The notes under the pieces: model-generated
What the model saw: only the letters and a program-made list of their open reading frames with translations
The model's database searches: none
What the model was told of the DNA's origin: nothing
Translations under genes and position numbers: made by a program
Shown here: in pieces, positions 8,940 to 17,900 of the stretch
How positions within the stretch are numbered: the first letter of the stretch is position 1
Layout of the letters: the number at the start of each line of letters is the position of its first letter
Assembly: GCA_965267185.1 (NCBI GenBank)
Contig: OZ253937.1
Location: forward strand, 3,410,001 to 3,474,000
Direction: 5' to 3'
Source: G965267185 sp965267185
GTDB lineage: Bacteria; Pseudomonadota; Alphaproteobacteria; UBA6615
Length of the DNA stretch: 64,000 nt

Positions 8940-10124
8940 GTGACGGAAAATCGAACCATACTCATTCTGAATAATCAGCTACGGCTGTTCTACGGCAGTG
9001 AACTTCACTCTCTGCATATCGCCGAATATTTTCGGAAACTCGGTTACGATGTGACACTCGCCGCCTGGGACGTTGGAGATCCATTCGTCTCTGCGGCTGC
9101 ACGTAAGGGCATCGATGTTTTCGATATTGCCACCGACAATTCTCTCTTTGGCAGAGAGTACGATGTCGTTTGGACGCACCATCTGACGACGTTCTTTTTT
9201 GCGCATGTCGTCAATACCGTCGCCGCCCGCCATCACGTCCACGGATGTCTGTCGCCTTTTTTGGATCTCGAAAATGTTCCGATTTCCGAGAACTTCGACC
9301 TTTCGGCGCGGTTGAAGATTCTCGCCAACAGCGTCGAGACGAGAGATGTCGTTAGACAACAAGTGCGGTCAGAACAGGCTGTCGATGTATTCCTGAACGT
9401 GGTTCCCGACGAGTTTTTCGCACATCGAAAAACCGACTACGGCGAGGCCGTTCGGAAAGTTGTGATCGTTTCAAACCATGTTCCGCCCGAACTGCGCCTC
9501 GCGGCATCTGCGCTCGGTCGGCGCGGCGCCAAAGTCGATATTATTGGGATCGACGATGACCACCGGCTCGTCGATCACCGTACGTTGCTCGATTACGACG
9601 CCGTGGTCACGATCGGGAAAACCGTTCAGTTCGCCTTGGTCCAAGGGGTACCGGTTTTCGTTTACGACCATTTCGGCGGGCCGGGCTACCTCGATGCGGC
9701 AAGCTTCCAGCGGCATGAGGATTTTAATTTTTCCGGCCGGTCCCATCGGGAAATTCGATCGGGTGAAGACTTAGCGGACACGATCGTGAACGGGTACCCG
9801 CAAGCGGTCGAGTTTGCCCGCTACGCACGAAACGATTTAGCTCAAAGATACGCTATCGAATCCCAAATGGGACAATTCGGCGCAATGCTTTGCCGTCGGG
9901 ATCGTGAGCCGGCTCGATTGTTGAGCCGTATTGAACGAATCGGGTTGCTCAAGCTTTTCCACGCGCGCCACCAGGTCCTGTTCTTTCACTTCATGGGGCT
10001 CTGGCGGTCTGCGCTCTACAACAGCAGCCGCTTCGGTTGGTTCTTTCGCACCCTCCGGGCTGTCTGCCGGGCATTTCGGTTTCCTCCCCGCAGACCCGCA
10101 CCCTTTGGCAGCCCCGCCGAATAG
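8940..10124 (+). CDS. probable GT-B fold glycosyltransferase
   Basis: This 394-residue soluble protein begins with a strand-helix pattern (TILILNNQLRLFYGSELHS) like the N-terminal Rossmann half of GT4 enzymes. A second Rossmann-like half starts around residue 165 (KVVIVSNHVPPELR). The acceptor-side G-rich loop and the EX7E motif of typical GT4 enzymes are not clear, so the assignment is tentative. The GTG start at 8940 has GGAG about nine bases upstream. It sits between the flippase and the sulfotransferase with almost no gap, so it is almost certainly co-transcribed with them. Confidence 0.6.
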   Translation: MTENRTILILNNQLRLFYGSELHSLHIAEYFRKLGYDVTLAAWDVGDPFVSAAARKGIDVFDIATDNSLFGREYDVVWTHHLTTFFFAHVVNTVAARHHVHGCLSPFLDLENVPISENFDLSARLKILANSVETRDVVRQQVRSEQAVDVFLNVVPDEFFAHRKTDYGEAVRKVVIVSNHVPPELRLAASALGRRGAKVDIIGIDDDHRLVDHRTLLDYDAVVTIGKTVQFALVQGVPVFVYDHFGGPGYLDAASFQRHEDFNFSGRSHREIRSGEDLADTIVNGYPQAVEFARYARNDLAQRYAIESQMGQFGAMLCRRDREPARLLSRIERIGLLKLFHARHQVLFFHFMGLWRSALYNSSRFGWFFRTLRAVCRAFRFPPRRPAPFGSPAE

Positions 10125-10127
10125 TTG

Positions 10128-10967
10128 ATGACGGATCGAATGTCGCTAAGACTGATTTGGCTGCTACTGCTCTTCGTTTTCTGGCGTCGGAAAGCCCATG
10201 AACAACTAAAGAGCCGGATTTGTTTCGTTGCCGGATTTCCGCGCTCGGGTACAACACTGACGCTGAATTTGCTGCGCGGCCACCCGGAAATGTCGCACCT
10301 GCGCGGACGCAAGTCTTCTTCAGCTTTCTCGCTAGCCGAGGCGCAAAGTCTGGAGACGGGAATCCTGATTGGCCGCGAGTCGCTCATTGACGATCTGGGG
10401 ATTTTCTACATCGTTGCCCGAAGGTATTTGGCAGAAGGGCGGCCCATCGTGGAGAAAACGCCCGCTCATGTGTTCGCGTACGATCGTGCGGTCAGGATAT
10501 TTGGCAAGCCGCAATTCGTAATCATCGTGCGCGACGGGCGGGACGTGGTGGCGAGTATGCTGAGGGCATCCCGAAATCCGAAAAATTGGTGGCGTGATGC
10601 ACCGCCGACCATGGAAGCCGCTATCGACGTTTACCAGGATTACGCGCGCGCCATATCGAAGCTAAAGGATCGCGAGGATGTACTCTTCATTCGCTACGAA
10701 GACTTGATGGCTGACCAGAGATCGCACTGTGCAGAGTTGTGCAACTTTCTTGGCGTTTCCGGTGACCATATTGACGGCCAAATCGAATTTGCCAACGACG
10801 ATCAAAACCTGCCCTTCCCTGAAGTTCGCGGTAAAGGAGCTATCGAAGGTTTTTCGCAGTATCTGACGGCGGTGGAAATCGATTGCTTTGACGATGAGTT
10901 CCATCGCCTGAATGCGACCTTTGGCTATAGCGCATCGCGAGCCAATATCGCGGAACTCGCTGACTGA
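10128..10967 (+). CDS. PAPS-dependent sulfotransferase
   Basis: Transfers sulfate from PAPS to a hydroxyl or amino group, here most likely on a sugar. The 279-residue protein has the 5'-phosphosulfate binding loop GFPRSGTT at residues 36-43, the VEKTPAH segment at 109-115 that holds the usual catalytic region, and the 3'-phosphate binding motif RDGRDVVAS at 135-143. A hydrophobic stretch at residues 8-20 may anchor it to the membrane. ATG 10128 follows a TTG that directly abuts the previous stop codon. The location between glycosyltransferases suggests that the locus makes a sulfated glycan. No PAPS synthesis genes are in the window. Confidence 0.88.
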   Translation: MTDRMSLRLIWLLLLFVFWRRKAHEQLKSRICFVAGFPRSGTTLTLNLLRGHPEMSHLRGRKSSSAFSLAEAQSLETGILIGRESLIDDLGIFYIVARRYLAEGRPIVEKTPAHVFAYDRAVRIFGKPQFVIIVRDGRDVVASMLRASRNPKNWWRDAPPTMEAAIDVYQDYARAISKLKDREDVLFIRYEDLMADQRSHCAELCNFLGVSGDHIDGQIEFANDDQNLPFPEVRGKGAIEGFSQYLTAVEIDCFDDEFHRLNATFGYSASRANIAELAD

Positions 10968-11157
10968 CGTGGACCGCTGCCTCAGCTTTACCTGTCGATC
11001 AAATTTTACGCATTCAGGTTTTTCCTTGAGGAACACCGGTAGCGATACCCAAAAAGACCATATTTTCGGACAATTCCGAGCTTCCGCCATTCGTTTGTGA
11101 AGAGCTTCTTAACTAAGCGGTTCCTAGAGTGGTGACCAGGGTGATGGCGCCCTCGAC

Positions 11158-14100
11158 GTGCACGCCATGGGCGCGTTCGGGAAGTACAGCGTAACAAATG
11201 GTCGGGTCGAATACCTGAAGCGGAAGTGGATGATCGGACAGACGCTTGGTGTCCGCCTGCCATCCAACGGCGCTTCGCCGCACAATTGGGTAGGGAAGAT
11301 CTTGTTAGATTCTTTTTCTTCACGGCGTCGCGGCATGTTCGTTTTCACGTTCTCGCGTGCCGTCTATCATCACTTGCCGCTTAAATACACGCACAAGCGT
11401 CGTCTCAAGAATTTCGTTTATCGTTGTCTCGGAATCTACCATCGAGCTGTCGCAGGTCTTGGGCGTAGCCTGACTGGGCGGTCGAACGACTGGTCGAAAC
11501 CGGCGACCTATACCGTTCCGAAAACCCCAAGAACCAACTCGCCACGCGCGAAAGCCCCCGCGGCGCCGTCGTCGGGTGCTAACGCGGATGGGCCTGCCAT
11601 ATCGGTCATCATTCCGGTCTACAACCAGCTCGACTACACTCTGCAGTGCTTGGAATCGATTTTTGCCGCGCCACCCGCTTCGAGCTTCGAGGTGATCGTC
11701 GTCGATGACGCGTCGCAGGACGAAACACCTTCGGTTTTGTCGGCCCGCAGCGACATTATTTACATCCGGCAGGATCAAAACGGCGGGTTCATCAAGACGT
11801 GTAACAAGGGCGCAGCAGCGGCAAGCGGCGAGTACCTTTTATTCCTGAACAACGACACTCAAATTGTCCCCGGCTGGGCTGACGAACTGCTGTGGACCTT
11901 CCGCAACGTCAAACATGCAGGATTGGTCGGATCTAAGCTGGTCTATCCGGACGGCAAGCTGCAGGAGGCGGGTGGCATCGTCTGGAACGATGGATCGGGC
12001 GCCAATTTCGGCAAGGGCGACGATCCGGACAAGCCGGAATACAACTACTTGCGCGAAGTAGATTACATCTCCGGCGCCAGCATTATGGTGCCGAAGTCTT
12101 TGTTCGTTCAGATCGGCGGGTTCGATGATCACTATGCGCCCGCCTACTATGAGGATACCGATCTCGCCTTCAAGATTCGGCAGTACGGACTACGGGTTCT
12201 CTATCAGCCGCTATCCCGTGTGATTCACTATGAAGGGATCACGTCGGGGACGGACATAAATTCGGGTGTTAAGGCGTATCAGGTCGAAAACGCTAAAAAA
12301 TTCTACCAGCGCTGGCAGGGGGAACTTGGATTCCAGGGTGAACCCGGGAACATGACTGAACAGGTGCGCGATCGCGGGCAACGCCGGCGGGCTCTGGTCA
12401 TCGATTCCTTCACGCCGACACCGGATAAGGACTCCGGATCGAACGATACGGTTCAGCTGTTTCGAATGCTGGACAACCTGTCCTACCAAACGACGTTTAT
12501 TCCAAACGACCTGCAGTATCTCGGTTCCTACACCGAAGATTTGCAGCGCATCGGCGTGCAGTGTTTGTGTGCGCCCTACATCGGCTCGGTCGATACTCAC
12601 CTCAAGAAATTCGGCAAGAAGTACGACCTCCTCGTTCTGAAGCGCATCGAAAACGCTTCGCTCTATATGAAGTTGGCGCGCAAGCATTGTCCCAACGCAA
12701 AGGTCGTTTTCGACACGGTCGACGTCCAATACATCAGGGTTGAACGGCAGGCGGAGATTGAGGGTTCGTCAATACTGCGCCGCCAGGCCGCACAAGCTCG
12801 TGAGACCGAACTCCAGTTGATGGCAGACGCGGATGCAACGGTCGTCCTGAGTTCGGCGGAGTACGAAGCCCTTGTGAACGAGGTGCCGCGCCACAAGCTG
12901 TTTCTTATCCCCTTCGTCCGCGAGGCCGTTGGCCGGTCGCTTGGGTTTAGCGAGCGGCGCGATCTCATGTTCGTCGGTGGCTTCAAGCACCAGCCCAATG
13001 TCGATGCGGTCCAGTATTTCGTTCGCGACATCTTTCCGCTGATCAAAGAAAAATTGCCGGACGTCAAACTCCATATTATCGGGAGTAATCCGACCGGAGA
13101 TATCTACCGGCTCGAGTCCGAGGACGTGATTGTCGTCGGCTATGTCGAAGATTTAGGCGAGCGGATGGAGCGGCACCGGATTTCGGTTGCGCCGTTGCGT
13201 TACGGCGCCGGGATCAAAGGTAAGGTGGTGTCGAGCCTTGCCCATGGCCTGCCTTGCGTCGCGTCGCCGATTGCGGTCGAGGGCATGGAAGTCGAACTCG
13301 ACGAAAACGTATTGGTTGGCGAAGACCCCGCGGCGTTCGCGCAAGCGGTGATAAACCTCTATAGCGACGAAGCGCTTTGGCAAAAACTTTCCGACAACGG
13401 TCTAGATTACGTCGAAAGCCGCTACTCGCTGGCGGCCGGCTTGGTCAATTTCGGCCGCATGCTCGCTGAAATCGGCGCCCCGCCGTTCCACGGCGATTGC
13501 AACGTTTGCGGCAGCGAAGTTTCGTTCGAAATAGAATCGGATAATTTCCGCGAAAGCCTGCGCTGTCCCGAATGCGGCGCCAGTTCGCGGATCCGATGCT
13601 TGGCGGAAGGATTGCTGCGCGAAGTGGCGAAAGAGTTGCCCGCCAAAACCATCCGCGACCTCAGCGATACTGATTTGGATCTACGTATTTTGGATACGGA
13701 CAACTTCAGTTCGATCCGGAAATTCCTCAAAGGGCGCAGCTTCTACGCTACGTCTGCTTATCTGCCTGACAAGAAAAACGGGCAGCAGATCGGCAAGGGG
13801 GCGTGGAACGTCGACCTGATGGATATTCCGTTCGATGACGAGACTTACGACGTTATCGTCACCTCTGACGTTATGGAACACGTGCGCCGGGACACCGTCG
13901 CACACGAGGAAATTCTGCGCTGCCTAAAACCGGGCGGCAAATACATCTTCACGGTTCCCTACGTTCCCGGTTGGGCGGAGACACAAGTCCGTGTCGATAC
14001 GACGGGCGACACCGACATATTCCTCATGGAGAAGGAATATCACGGCGATCCGTTGAGTAAGGACGGTGTGTTGGTCTACCGCATATTCGGGCGCCAGCTA

Positions 14101-14205
14101 CTCGCCGATCTCAAGGCGGTCGGATTCTCGGATGTGAAGTTCGAGCAAATATCGCGGCCGGAAAACGGCATCGTAACCGGCGGACTCTGGGTCTGCACGA
14201 AGTAG
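11158..14205 (+). CDS. trifunctional fusion: GT2 glycosyltransferase, GT-B glycosyltransferase, methyltransferase
   Basis: A 1015-residue cytoplasmic protein with three parts. Residues 148-390 are a GT2 domain (ISVIIPVYN, VVDDAS near 183, FLNNDTQ near 228). Residues about 415-775 are a GT4-like domain with a C-terminal half in which APLRYGAGIKGKV corresponds to the donor-binding region. Residues about 780-1015 are a class I methyltransferase-like domain preceded by a CNVCGS/CPECGA pair that should bind zinc. The first 140 residues are basic and unlike known domains. The start is uncertain: GTG 11158 gives the longest form, and ATG at 11167, 11230 or 11335 are possible, none with a strong ribosome site. 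It should add two sugars and a methyl or related group to the glycan. Confidence 0.85.
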   Translation: MHAMGAFGKYSVTNGRVEYLKRKWMIGQTLGVRLPSNGASPHNWVGKILLDSFSSRRRGMFVFTFSRAVYHHLPLKYTHKRRLKNFVYRCLGIYHRAVAGLGRSLTGRSNDWSKPATYTVPKTPRTNSPRAKAPAAPSSGANADGPAISVIIPVYNQLDYTLQCLESIFAAPPASSFEVIVVDDASQDETPSVLSARSDIIYIRQDQNGGFIKTCNKGAAAASGEYLLFLNNDTQIVPGWADELLWTFRNVKHAGLVGSKLVYPDGKLQEAGGIVWNDGSGANFGKGDDPDKPEYNYLREVDYISGASIMVPKSLFVQIGGFDDHYAPAYYEDTDLAFKIRQYGLRVLYQPLSRVIHYEGITSGTDINSGVKAYQVENAKKFYQRWQGELGFQGEPGNMTEQVRDRGQRRRALVIDSFTPTPDKDSGSNDTVQLFRMLDNLSYQTTFIPNDLQYLGSYTEDLQRIGVQCLCAPYIGSVDTHLKKFGKKYDLLVLKRIENASLYMKLARKHCPNAKVVFDTVDVQYIRVERQAEIEGSSILRRQAAQARETELQLMADADATVVLSSAEYEALVNEVPRHKLFLIPFVREAVGRSLGFSERRDLMFVGGFKHQPNVDAVQYFVRDIFPLIKEKLPDVKLHIIGSNPTGDIYRLESEDVIVVGYVEDLGERMERHRISVAPLRYGAGIKGKVVSSLAHGLPCVASPIAVEGMEVELDENVLVGEDPAAFAQAVINLYSDEALWQKLSDNGLDYVESRYSLAAGLVNFGRMLAEIGAPPFHGDCNVCGSEVSFEIESDNFRESLRCPECGASSRIRCLAEGLLREVAKELPAKTIRDLSDTDLDLRILDTDNFSSIRKFLKGRSFYATSAYLPDKKNGQQIGKGAWNVDLMDIPFDDETYDVIVTSDVMEHVRRDTVAHEEILRCLKPGGKYIFTVPYVPGWAETQVRVDTTGDTDIFLMEKEYHGDPLSKDGVLVYRIFGRQLLADLKAVGFSDVKFEQISRPENGIVTGGLWVCTK

Positions 14206-14206
14206 C

Positions 14207-15079
14207 CTACTGGCCTTCCTCTGCGACGCGCACCAGATAGGTGCCGTAGTCGCTTTTCATCAGCGGTTTGGCGAGGGCGCGCAATTGCTTGTCGGTAATG
14301 AAGCCTTTGCGGAAGGCAATCTCTTCGACACAGGCGATCTTGAAACCCTGCCGTCGCTCGATGGTTTGGACGAACTGCGAGGCTTCGATCAGCGAGTCGT
14401 GGGTTCCCGTATCGAGCCAGGCATGGCCGCGTCCCAAATGCTCGACCGAAAGTTCGCCCCGGTCGAGGTAGCAGCGGTTGAGGTCGGTGATCTCGAGCTC
14501 ACCGCGCGCCGACGGCTTGAGCGACTTAGCGAAGCCGACCACCTGGTTGTCGTAGAAATAGAGGCCCGTGACGGCCAGGTTCGATTTCGGGTTTGTAGGC
14601 TTTTCCTCGAGGCTGACGGCGCGCCCGGTCTCGTTGACTTCGACAACGCCGAACCGCTGCGGATCGCCCACCGGATAGGCGAACGCAATCGCGCCTTTGC
14701 CCAGGCCCGCGGCTCGAATGAGCATCCCCTGGAAACCTTGGCCGTAGAAAATGTTGTCGCCGAGGATGAGGCAGCAATGGTCGCTGCCAATGAAGTCCTC
14801 GCCGATGATGAACGCTTCGGCCAATCCCTTCGGTTCCGGTTGAACCGCGTAGCTCAGGCGTATGCCCCATTGTTCGCCCTGACCGAGCAACTCCCGGAAC
14901 AGGGGCTCGTCGTGGGGCGTGGAGATGATCAGGATATCGCGGATACCCGCCATCATCAGAACCGATAGCGGGTAGTAGATCATCGGTTTGTCGTAGATCG
15001 GCAGCAACTGCTTGCTGACGACGTGGGTCGACGGATAGAGGCGGGTACCGGCGCCGCCGGCGAGGATGATGCCTTTCAT
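14207..15079 (-). CDS. rmlA: glucose-1-phosphate thymidylyltransferase
   Basis: Makes dTDP-glucose from glucose 1-phosphate and dTTP, the entry step to dTDP-deoxysugars. The 290 residues match the short RmlA type closely. The N-terminal nucleotide-binding signature ILAGGAGTRLYP is followed by SKQLLPIYDKPMIYYPLSVL, and EKPTNPKS lies in the middle. It is the last gene of a leftward rmlC-rmlB-rmlA series, 33 bases after rmlB. Its stop codon nearly touches that of the convergent glycosyltransferase fusion, with no terminator between. Confidence 0.97.
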   Translation of the reverse strand: MKGIILAGGAGTRLYPSTHVVSKQLLPIYDKPMIYYPLSVLMMAGIRDILIISTPHDEPLFRELLGQGEQWGIRLSYAVQPEPKGLAEAFIIGEDFIGSDHCCLILGDNIFYGQGFQGMLIRAAGLGKGAIAFAYPVGDPQRFGVVEVNETGRAVSLEEKPTNPKSNLAVTGLYFYDNQVVGFAKSLKPSARGELEITDLNRCYLDRGELSVEHLGRGHAWLDTGTHDSLIEASQFVQTIERRQGFKIACVEEIAFRKGFITDKQLRALAKPLMKSDYGTYLVRVAEEGQ

Positions 15080-15112
15080 CGCGGTCCCCGTTCTATTGAG
15101 GGTTTGGGGGAG

Positions 15113-16183
15113 CTATTGCGCAATGCTTTGCCTCCCCTGCCCGAGACGGCCGCCATCGTAGCGCTGATCGAGAATCGCTTCCCACCAATCGCGATGCGAC
15201 AGGTACCAATCGACAGTTTTTTCGAGCCCGCTCTCGAAGCTCTCTTGCGGGGTCCAGCCGAGTTCGCGCTCGAGCTTGGAAAAATCGATGGCGTAACGCA
15301 GATCGTGTCCGGGCCGGTCTTCGACAAACGTGATGAGATCGCGCCGCCGCGCGCCGGTATCGCTGGGCGCAGCACGGTCGACCGCGTCGCAGATCGCTTC
15401 CACGACATCGATGTTGCGCCGCTCGCTGGCGCCGCCGACATTGTAGGTTTCGCCGACGCGGCCTTGGGTGGCGATGGTCCACAGCGCGCGTGCGTGGTCG
15501 TCCACATGGAGCCAGTCGCGAACGTTCTCCCCCTTGCCGTAGACCGGTAGCGGTTGGCCGCGCACCGCATTGATGATGGTCAGCGGGATGAGCTTTTCGG
15601 GAAACTGGAACGGCCCGTAATTGTTGGAGCAATTGCTCACAAGGGCGGGTAATCCGTAAGTGTGGTGCCAGGCACGGACCAGGTGATCGGAGGCCGCCTT
15701 ACTTGCCGAATAGGGGGAGTTGGGCTGATAGGGCGTCGTTTCGGTGAAGACTCCCTCGGCGCCGAGGCTGCCATAGACCTCGTCGGTCGACACGTGATGA
15801 AAGCGGAAGTTCTCCGACCTTGTTCCATTTTGTTGCTGCCAGTACTGCAGTGCAATTTCGAGCAACGTATAGGTGCCCAGGATGTTGGTCTGCATGAAGG
15901 CCGAGGGATTGTCGATCGACCGGTCGACATGGGATTCGGCCGCCAGATGCAGCACCAGATCGGGCTGCTCGGCTTCGAAGATTTTGTGCACGGCCGCGCC
16001 GTCGCAAATGTTGGTTTGATAGAACCGGTAACGGTTGGATTGTTCGACCTCGGCCAAGGCGCCGGGCGCCGCCGCATAGGTCAGGCAGTCGATATTGATG
16101 ACCGAGCACGCTGTCTCTTGCAGCAGGTAGCGGATAAGAGCCGATCCGATGAAACCTGCGCCTCCGGTGATCAGCACTTTCAA
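15113..16183 (-). CDS. rmlB: dTDP-glucose 4,6-dehydratase
   Basis: Converts dTDP-glucose to dTDP-4-keto-6-deoxyglucose using bound NAD. The 356-residue extended short-chain dehydrogenase has the N-terminal GGAGFIGS motif (residues 7-14), the substrate-side STDEVYG segment and the catalytic YSASK motif. It lies between rmlC (60 bases upstream) and rmlA (33 bases downstream) in one leftward operon. Confidence 0.97.
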   Translation of the reverse strand: MKVLITGGAGFIGSALIRYLLQETACSVINIDCLTYAAAPGALAEVEQSNRYRFYQTNICDGAAVHKIFEAEQPDLVLHLAAESHVDRSIDNPSAFMQTNILGTYTLLEIALQYWQQQNGTRSENFRFHHVSTDEVYGSLGAEGVFTETTPYQPNSPYSASKAASDHLVRAWHHTYGLPALVSNCSNNYGPFQFPEKLIPLTIINAVRGQPLPVYGKGENVRDWLHVDDHARALWTIATQGRVGETYNVGGASERRNIDVVEAICDAVDRAAPSDTGARRRDLITFVEDRPGHDLRYAIDFSKLERELGWTPQESFESGLEKTVDWYLSHRDWWEAILDQRYDGGRLGQGRQSIAQ

Positions 16184-16243
16184 CAGCGTTGCTCCCGTTT
16201 TGCGGCGGATTCCTGGGCTCTGGCCTAGGTGGACCGCGGCGCG

Positions 16244-16813
16244 TTAGTGCGGTGAAGCATATTCAAAGGGCGATGAAGTATCGGTTAATCGGGGTAAGGC
16301 GGCATCTTTCTCGGAAAGCACCGCGTCGGTTGCCGCGATGGGCCAGGGGATGCCTAGGTCCGGGTCATTCCATAAAATGCCCCTATCGTGGTCGGGCGAA
16401 TAGTTCGCAGAGACCTTGTAGGTTAGCACCGTATTGTCGGACAGGCTGCAAAAGCCATGGGCGAAGCCCTCCGGGATAAAGAGCTGTTCGCCTGTCTGGG
16501 CGCTCAAAGTCGCGGTGACGAACTTTCCGTAGGTGGGCGAGCCGGTTCTGATGTCGACAGCCACGTCCCACACTTCACCTGCCAGCACGCGTACCAGCTT
16601 GGCTTGGGCATGGGGAGGCGCCTGGAAGTGCAAGCCTCTGACGGTTCCCGCCGAGACCGATAGAGATTCGTTGTCCTGAACGAAATCCTGCTCGATTCCG
16701 GCGTCGGCGAAGATGTCGCGCCGGTAAGTCTCGCTGAAATACCCCCGCGCGTCTTCAAACCGCCGGGGCGTTATGAGGCGAACATCGGCGATGGCTAGTG
16801 GTGTTATTTGCAC
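16244..16813 (-). CDS. rmlC: dTDP-4-dehydrorhamnose 3,5-epimerase
   Basis: Epimerises dTDP-4-keto-6-deoxyglucose at C3 and C5. GTG 16813 gives 189 residues beginning MQITPLAIADV, the normal RmlC length and start. It has AGGA seven bases upstream. A longer frame from 16882 would add 23 unrelated residues. Family segments include GYFSETYRRD, GLHFQAPPHAQAKLV and FIPEGFAHGF. It is first in the rmlCBA operon. The fourth gene of the rhamnose pathway, rmlD, is not in the window. Confidence 0.95.
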   Translation of the reverse strand: MQITPLAIADVRLITPRRFEDARGYFSETYRRDIFADAGIEQDFVQDNESLSVSAGTVRGLHFQAPPHAQAKLVRVLAGEVWDVAVDIRTGSPTYGKFVTATLSAQTGEQLFIPEGFAHGFCSLSDNTVLTYKVSANYSPDHDRGILWNDPDLGIPWPIAATDAVLSEKDAALPRLTDTSSPFEYASPH

Positions 16814-16958
16814 GTCTCTTCCTAGCCCAAACGGGGCTAAATAGCGCCAAGTTTTGGGAAAATATCGAGTAAAACCTTTCAAACCTTTTACCGTTTGATA
16901 AACACGCCAGCGCTATTAAGGGGGCCTTAAACAATCGCGATTGAACCCCCATCACGCT

Positions 16959-17900
16959 ATGGCATCTGTGACGTCAATGAGTATTGGGCTGGTGATCCCC
17001 GTGTTGAACGCCGAGGGGCATCTCGACGCGTTACTTCCGGCGTTGCAGCGGCAAAGCCTGTCGCCCGACCGGTTTCTGGTGATGGATTCGGAATCGGACG
17101 ACGCCAGCGCCGCGCAATTTCGCGCCGCCGGGGCCGAAGTCGTCACCGTTAAACGTCACGAATTCGATCATGGACGCACCCGGCAACGTGCGGCGGAAAT
17201 TCTCTCCGATTGCGATATTCTCATCTATCTCACGCAAGATGCTATTCCCGCTTCGAGCAAGAGCTTTGCGCGGCTGGTCGCCGCCTTCGACGATGCAGAA
17301 GTCGGTGTGGCCTACGGTCGGCAGCTACCCCATAGAGATGCGACACCGATTAGCGCCCATGGCCGGCTGTTCAACTATCCCTCCGCCTCTCAGGCGGTAA
17401 CCTTCGAGCACCGTCACGCGCTGGGGATCAAAACCTGTTTTTGCTCCGACTCTTTTGCCGCTTACCGGCATACGGCTCTCGACGAAGTGGGCGGGTTTCC
17501 CGATGGCGCACCGGTGGGCGAAGATGTTTTGGTGACGGCGATGATGCTTCGGGAGGGCTGGACCAAGGCCTATGTCGCCGACGCTGAGGTTTTCCATTCG
17601 CACGGATTTTCCGAGATTGTCGAAATGCGGCGCGCTTTCGATATCGGCGCATTCCACAGCAGCGTGCCGTGGTTGCACGAAGCGTTCGGCGGCGCGAGCG
17701 GTGAGGGACGCCGGTTTGTCGCATCCGAACTGCGTTACCTGGCGAGGCACGCGCCGCTGCAAATCGTCTCTGCGCTTGTCCGTACCGGGATGAAGGCTGT
17801 CGGCTACCATCTGGGGTTACGCCATCAGCTCATGCCGCGCGCGTTGCGCAAATATCTCAGCCTGCACCGCGGATATTGGGAGTACCGGGATGTCCATTAG
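16959..17900 (+). CDS. family 2 glycosyltransferase (rhamnosyltransferase-like)
   Basis: A 313-residue GT2 enzyme. It begins with LVIPVLNAEGH and has VMDSESDDAS (residues 41-50), LTQDAIPA near 98 as the DxD-type nucleotide-sugar site, and GEDVLVTAMML further on. This pattern is common among enzymes annotated as rhamnosyltransferases, which fits its position directly opposite rmlC. ATG 16959 is taken as the start; 16977 is also possible. It overlaps the next gene by 11 bases, which indicates co-transcription and probably translational coupling. Confidence 0.85.
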   Translation: MASVTSMSIGLVIPVLNAEGHLDALLPALQRQSLSPDRFLVMDSESDDASAAQFRAAGAEVVTVKRHEFDHGRTRQRAAEILSDCDILIYLTQDAIPASSKSFARLVAAFDDAEVGVAYGRQLPHRDATPISAHGRLFNYPSASQAVTFEHRHALGIKTCFCSDSFAAYRHTALDEVGGFPDGAPVGEDVLVTAMMLREGWTKAYVADAEVFHSHGFSEIVEMRRAFDIGAFHSSVPWLHEAFGGASGEGRRFVASELRYLARHAPLQIVSALVRTGMKAVGYHLGLRHQLMPRALRKYLSLHRGYWEYRDVH

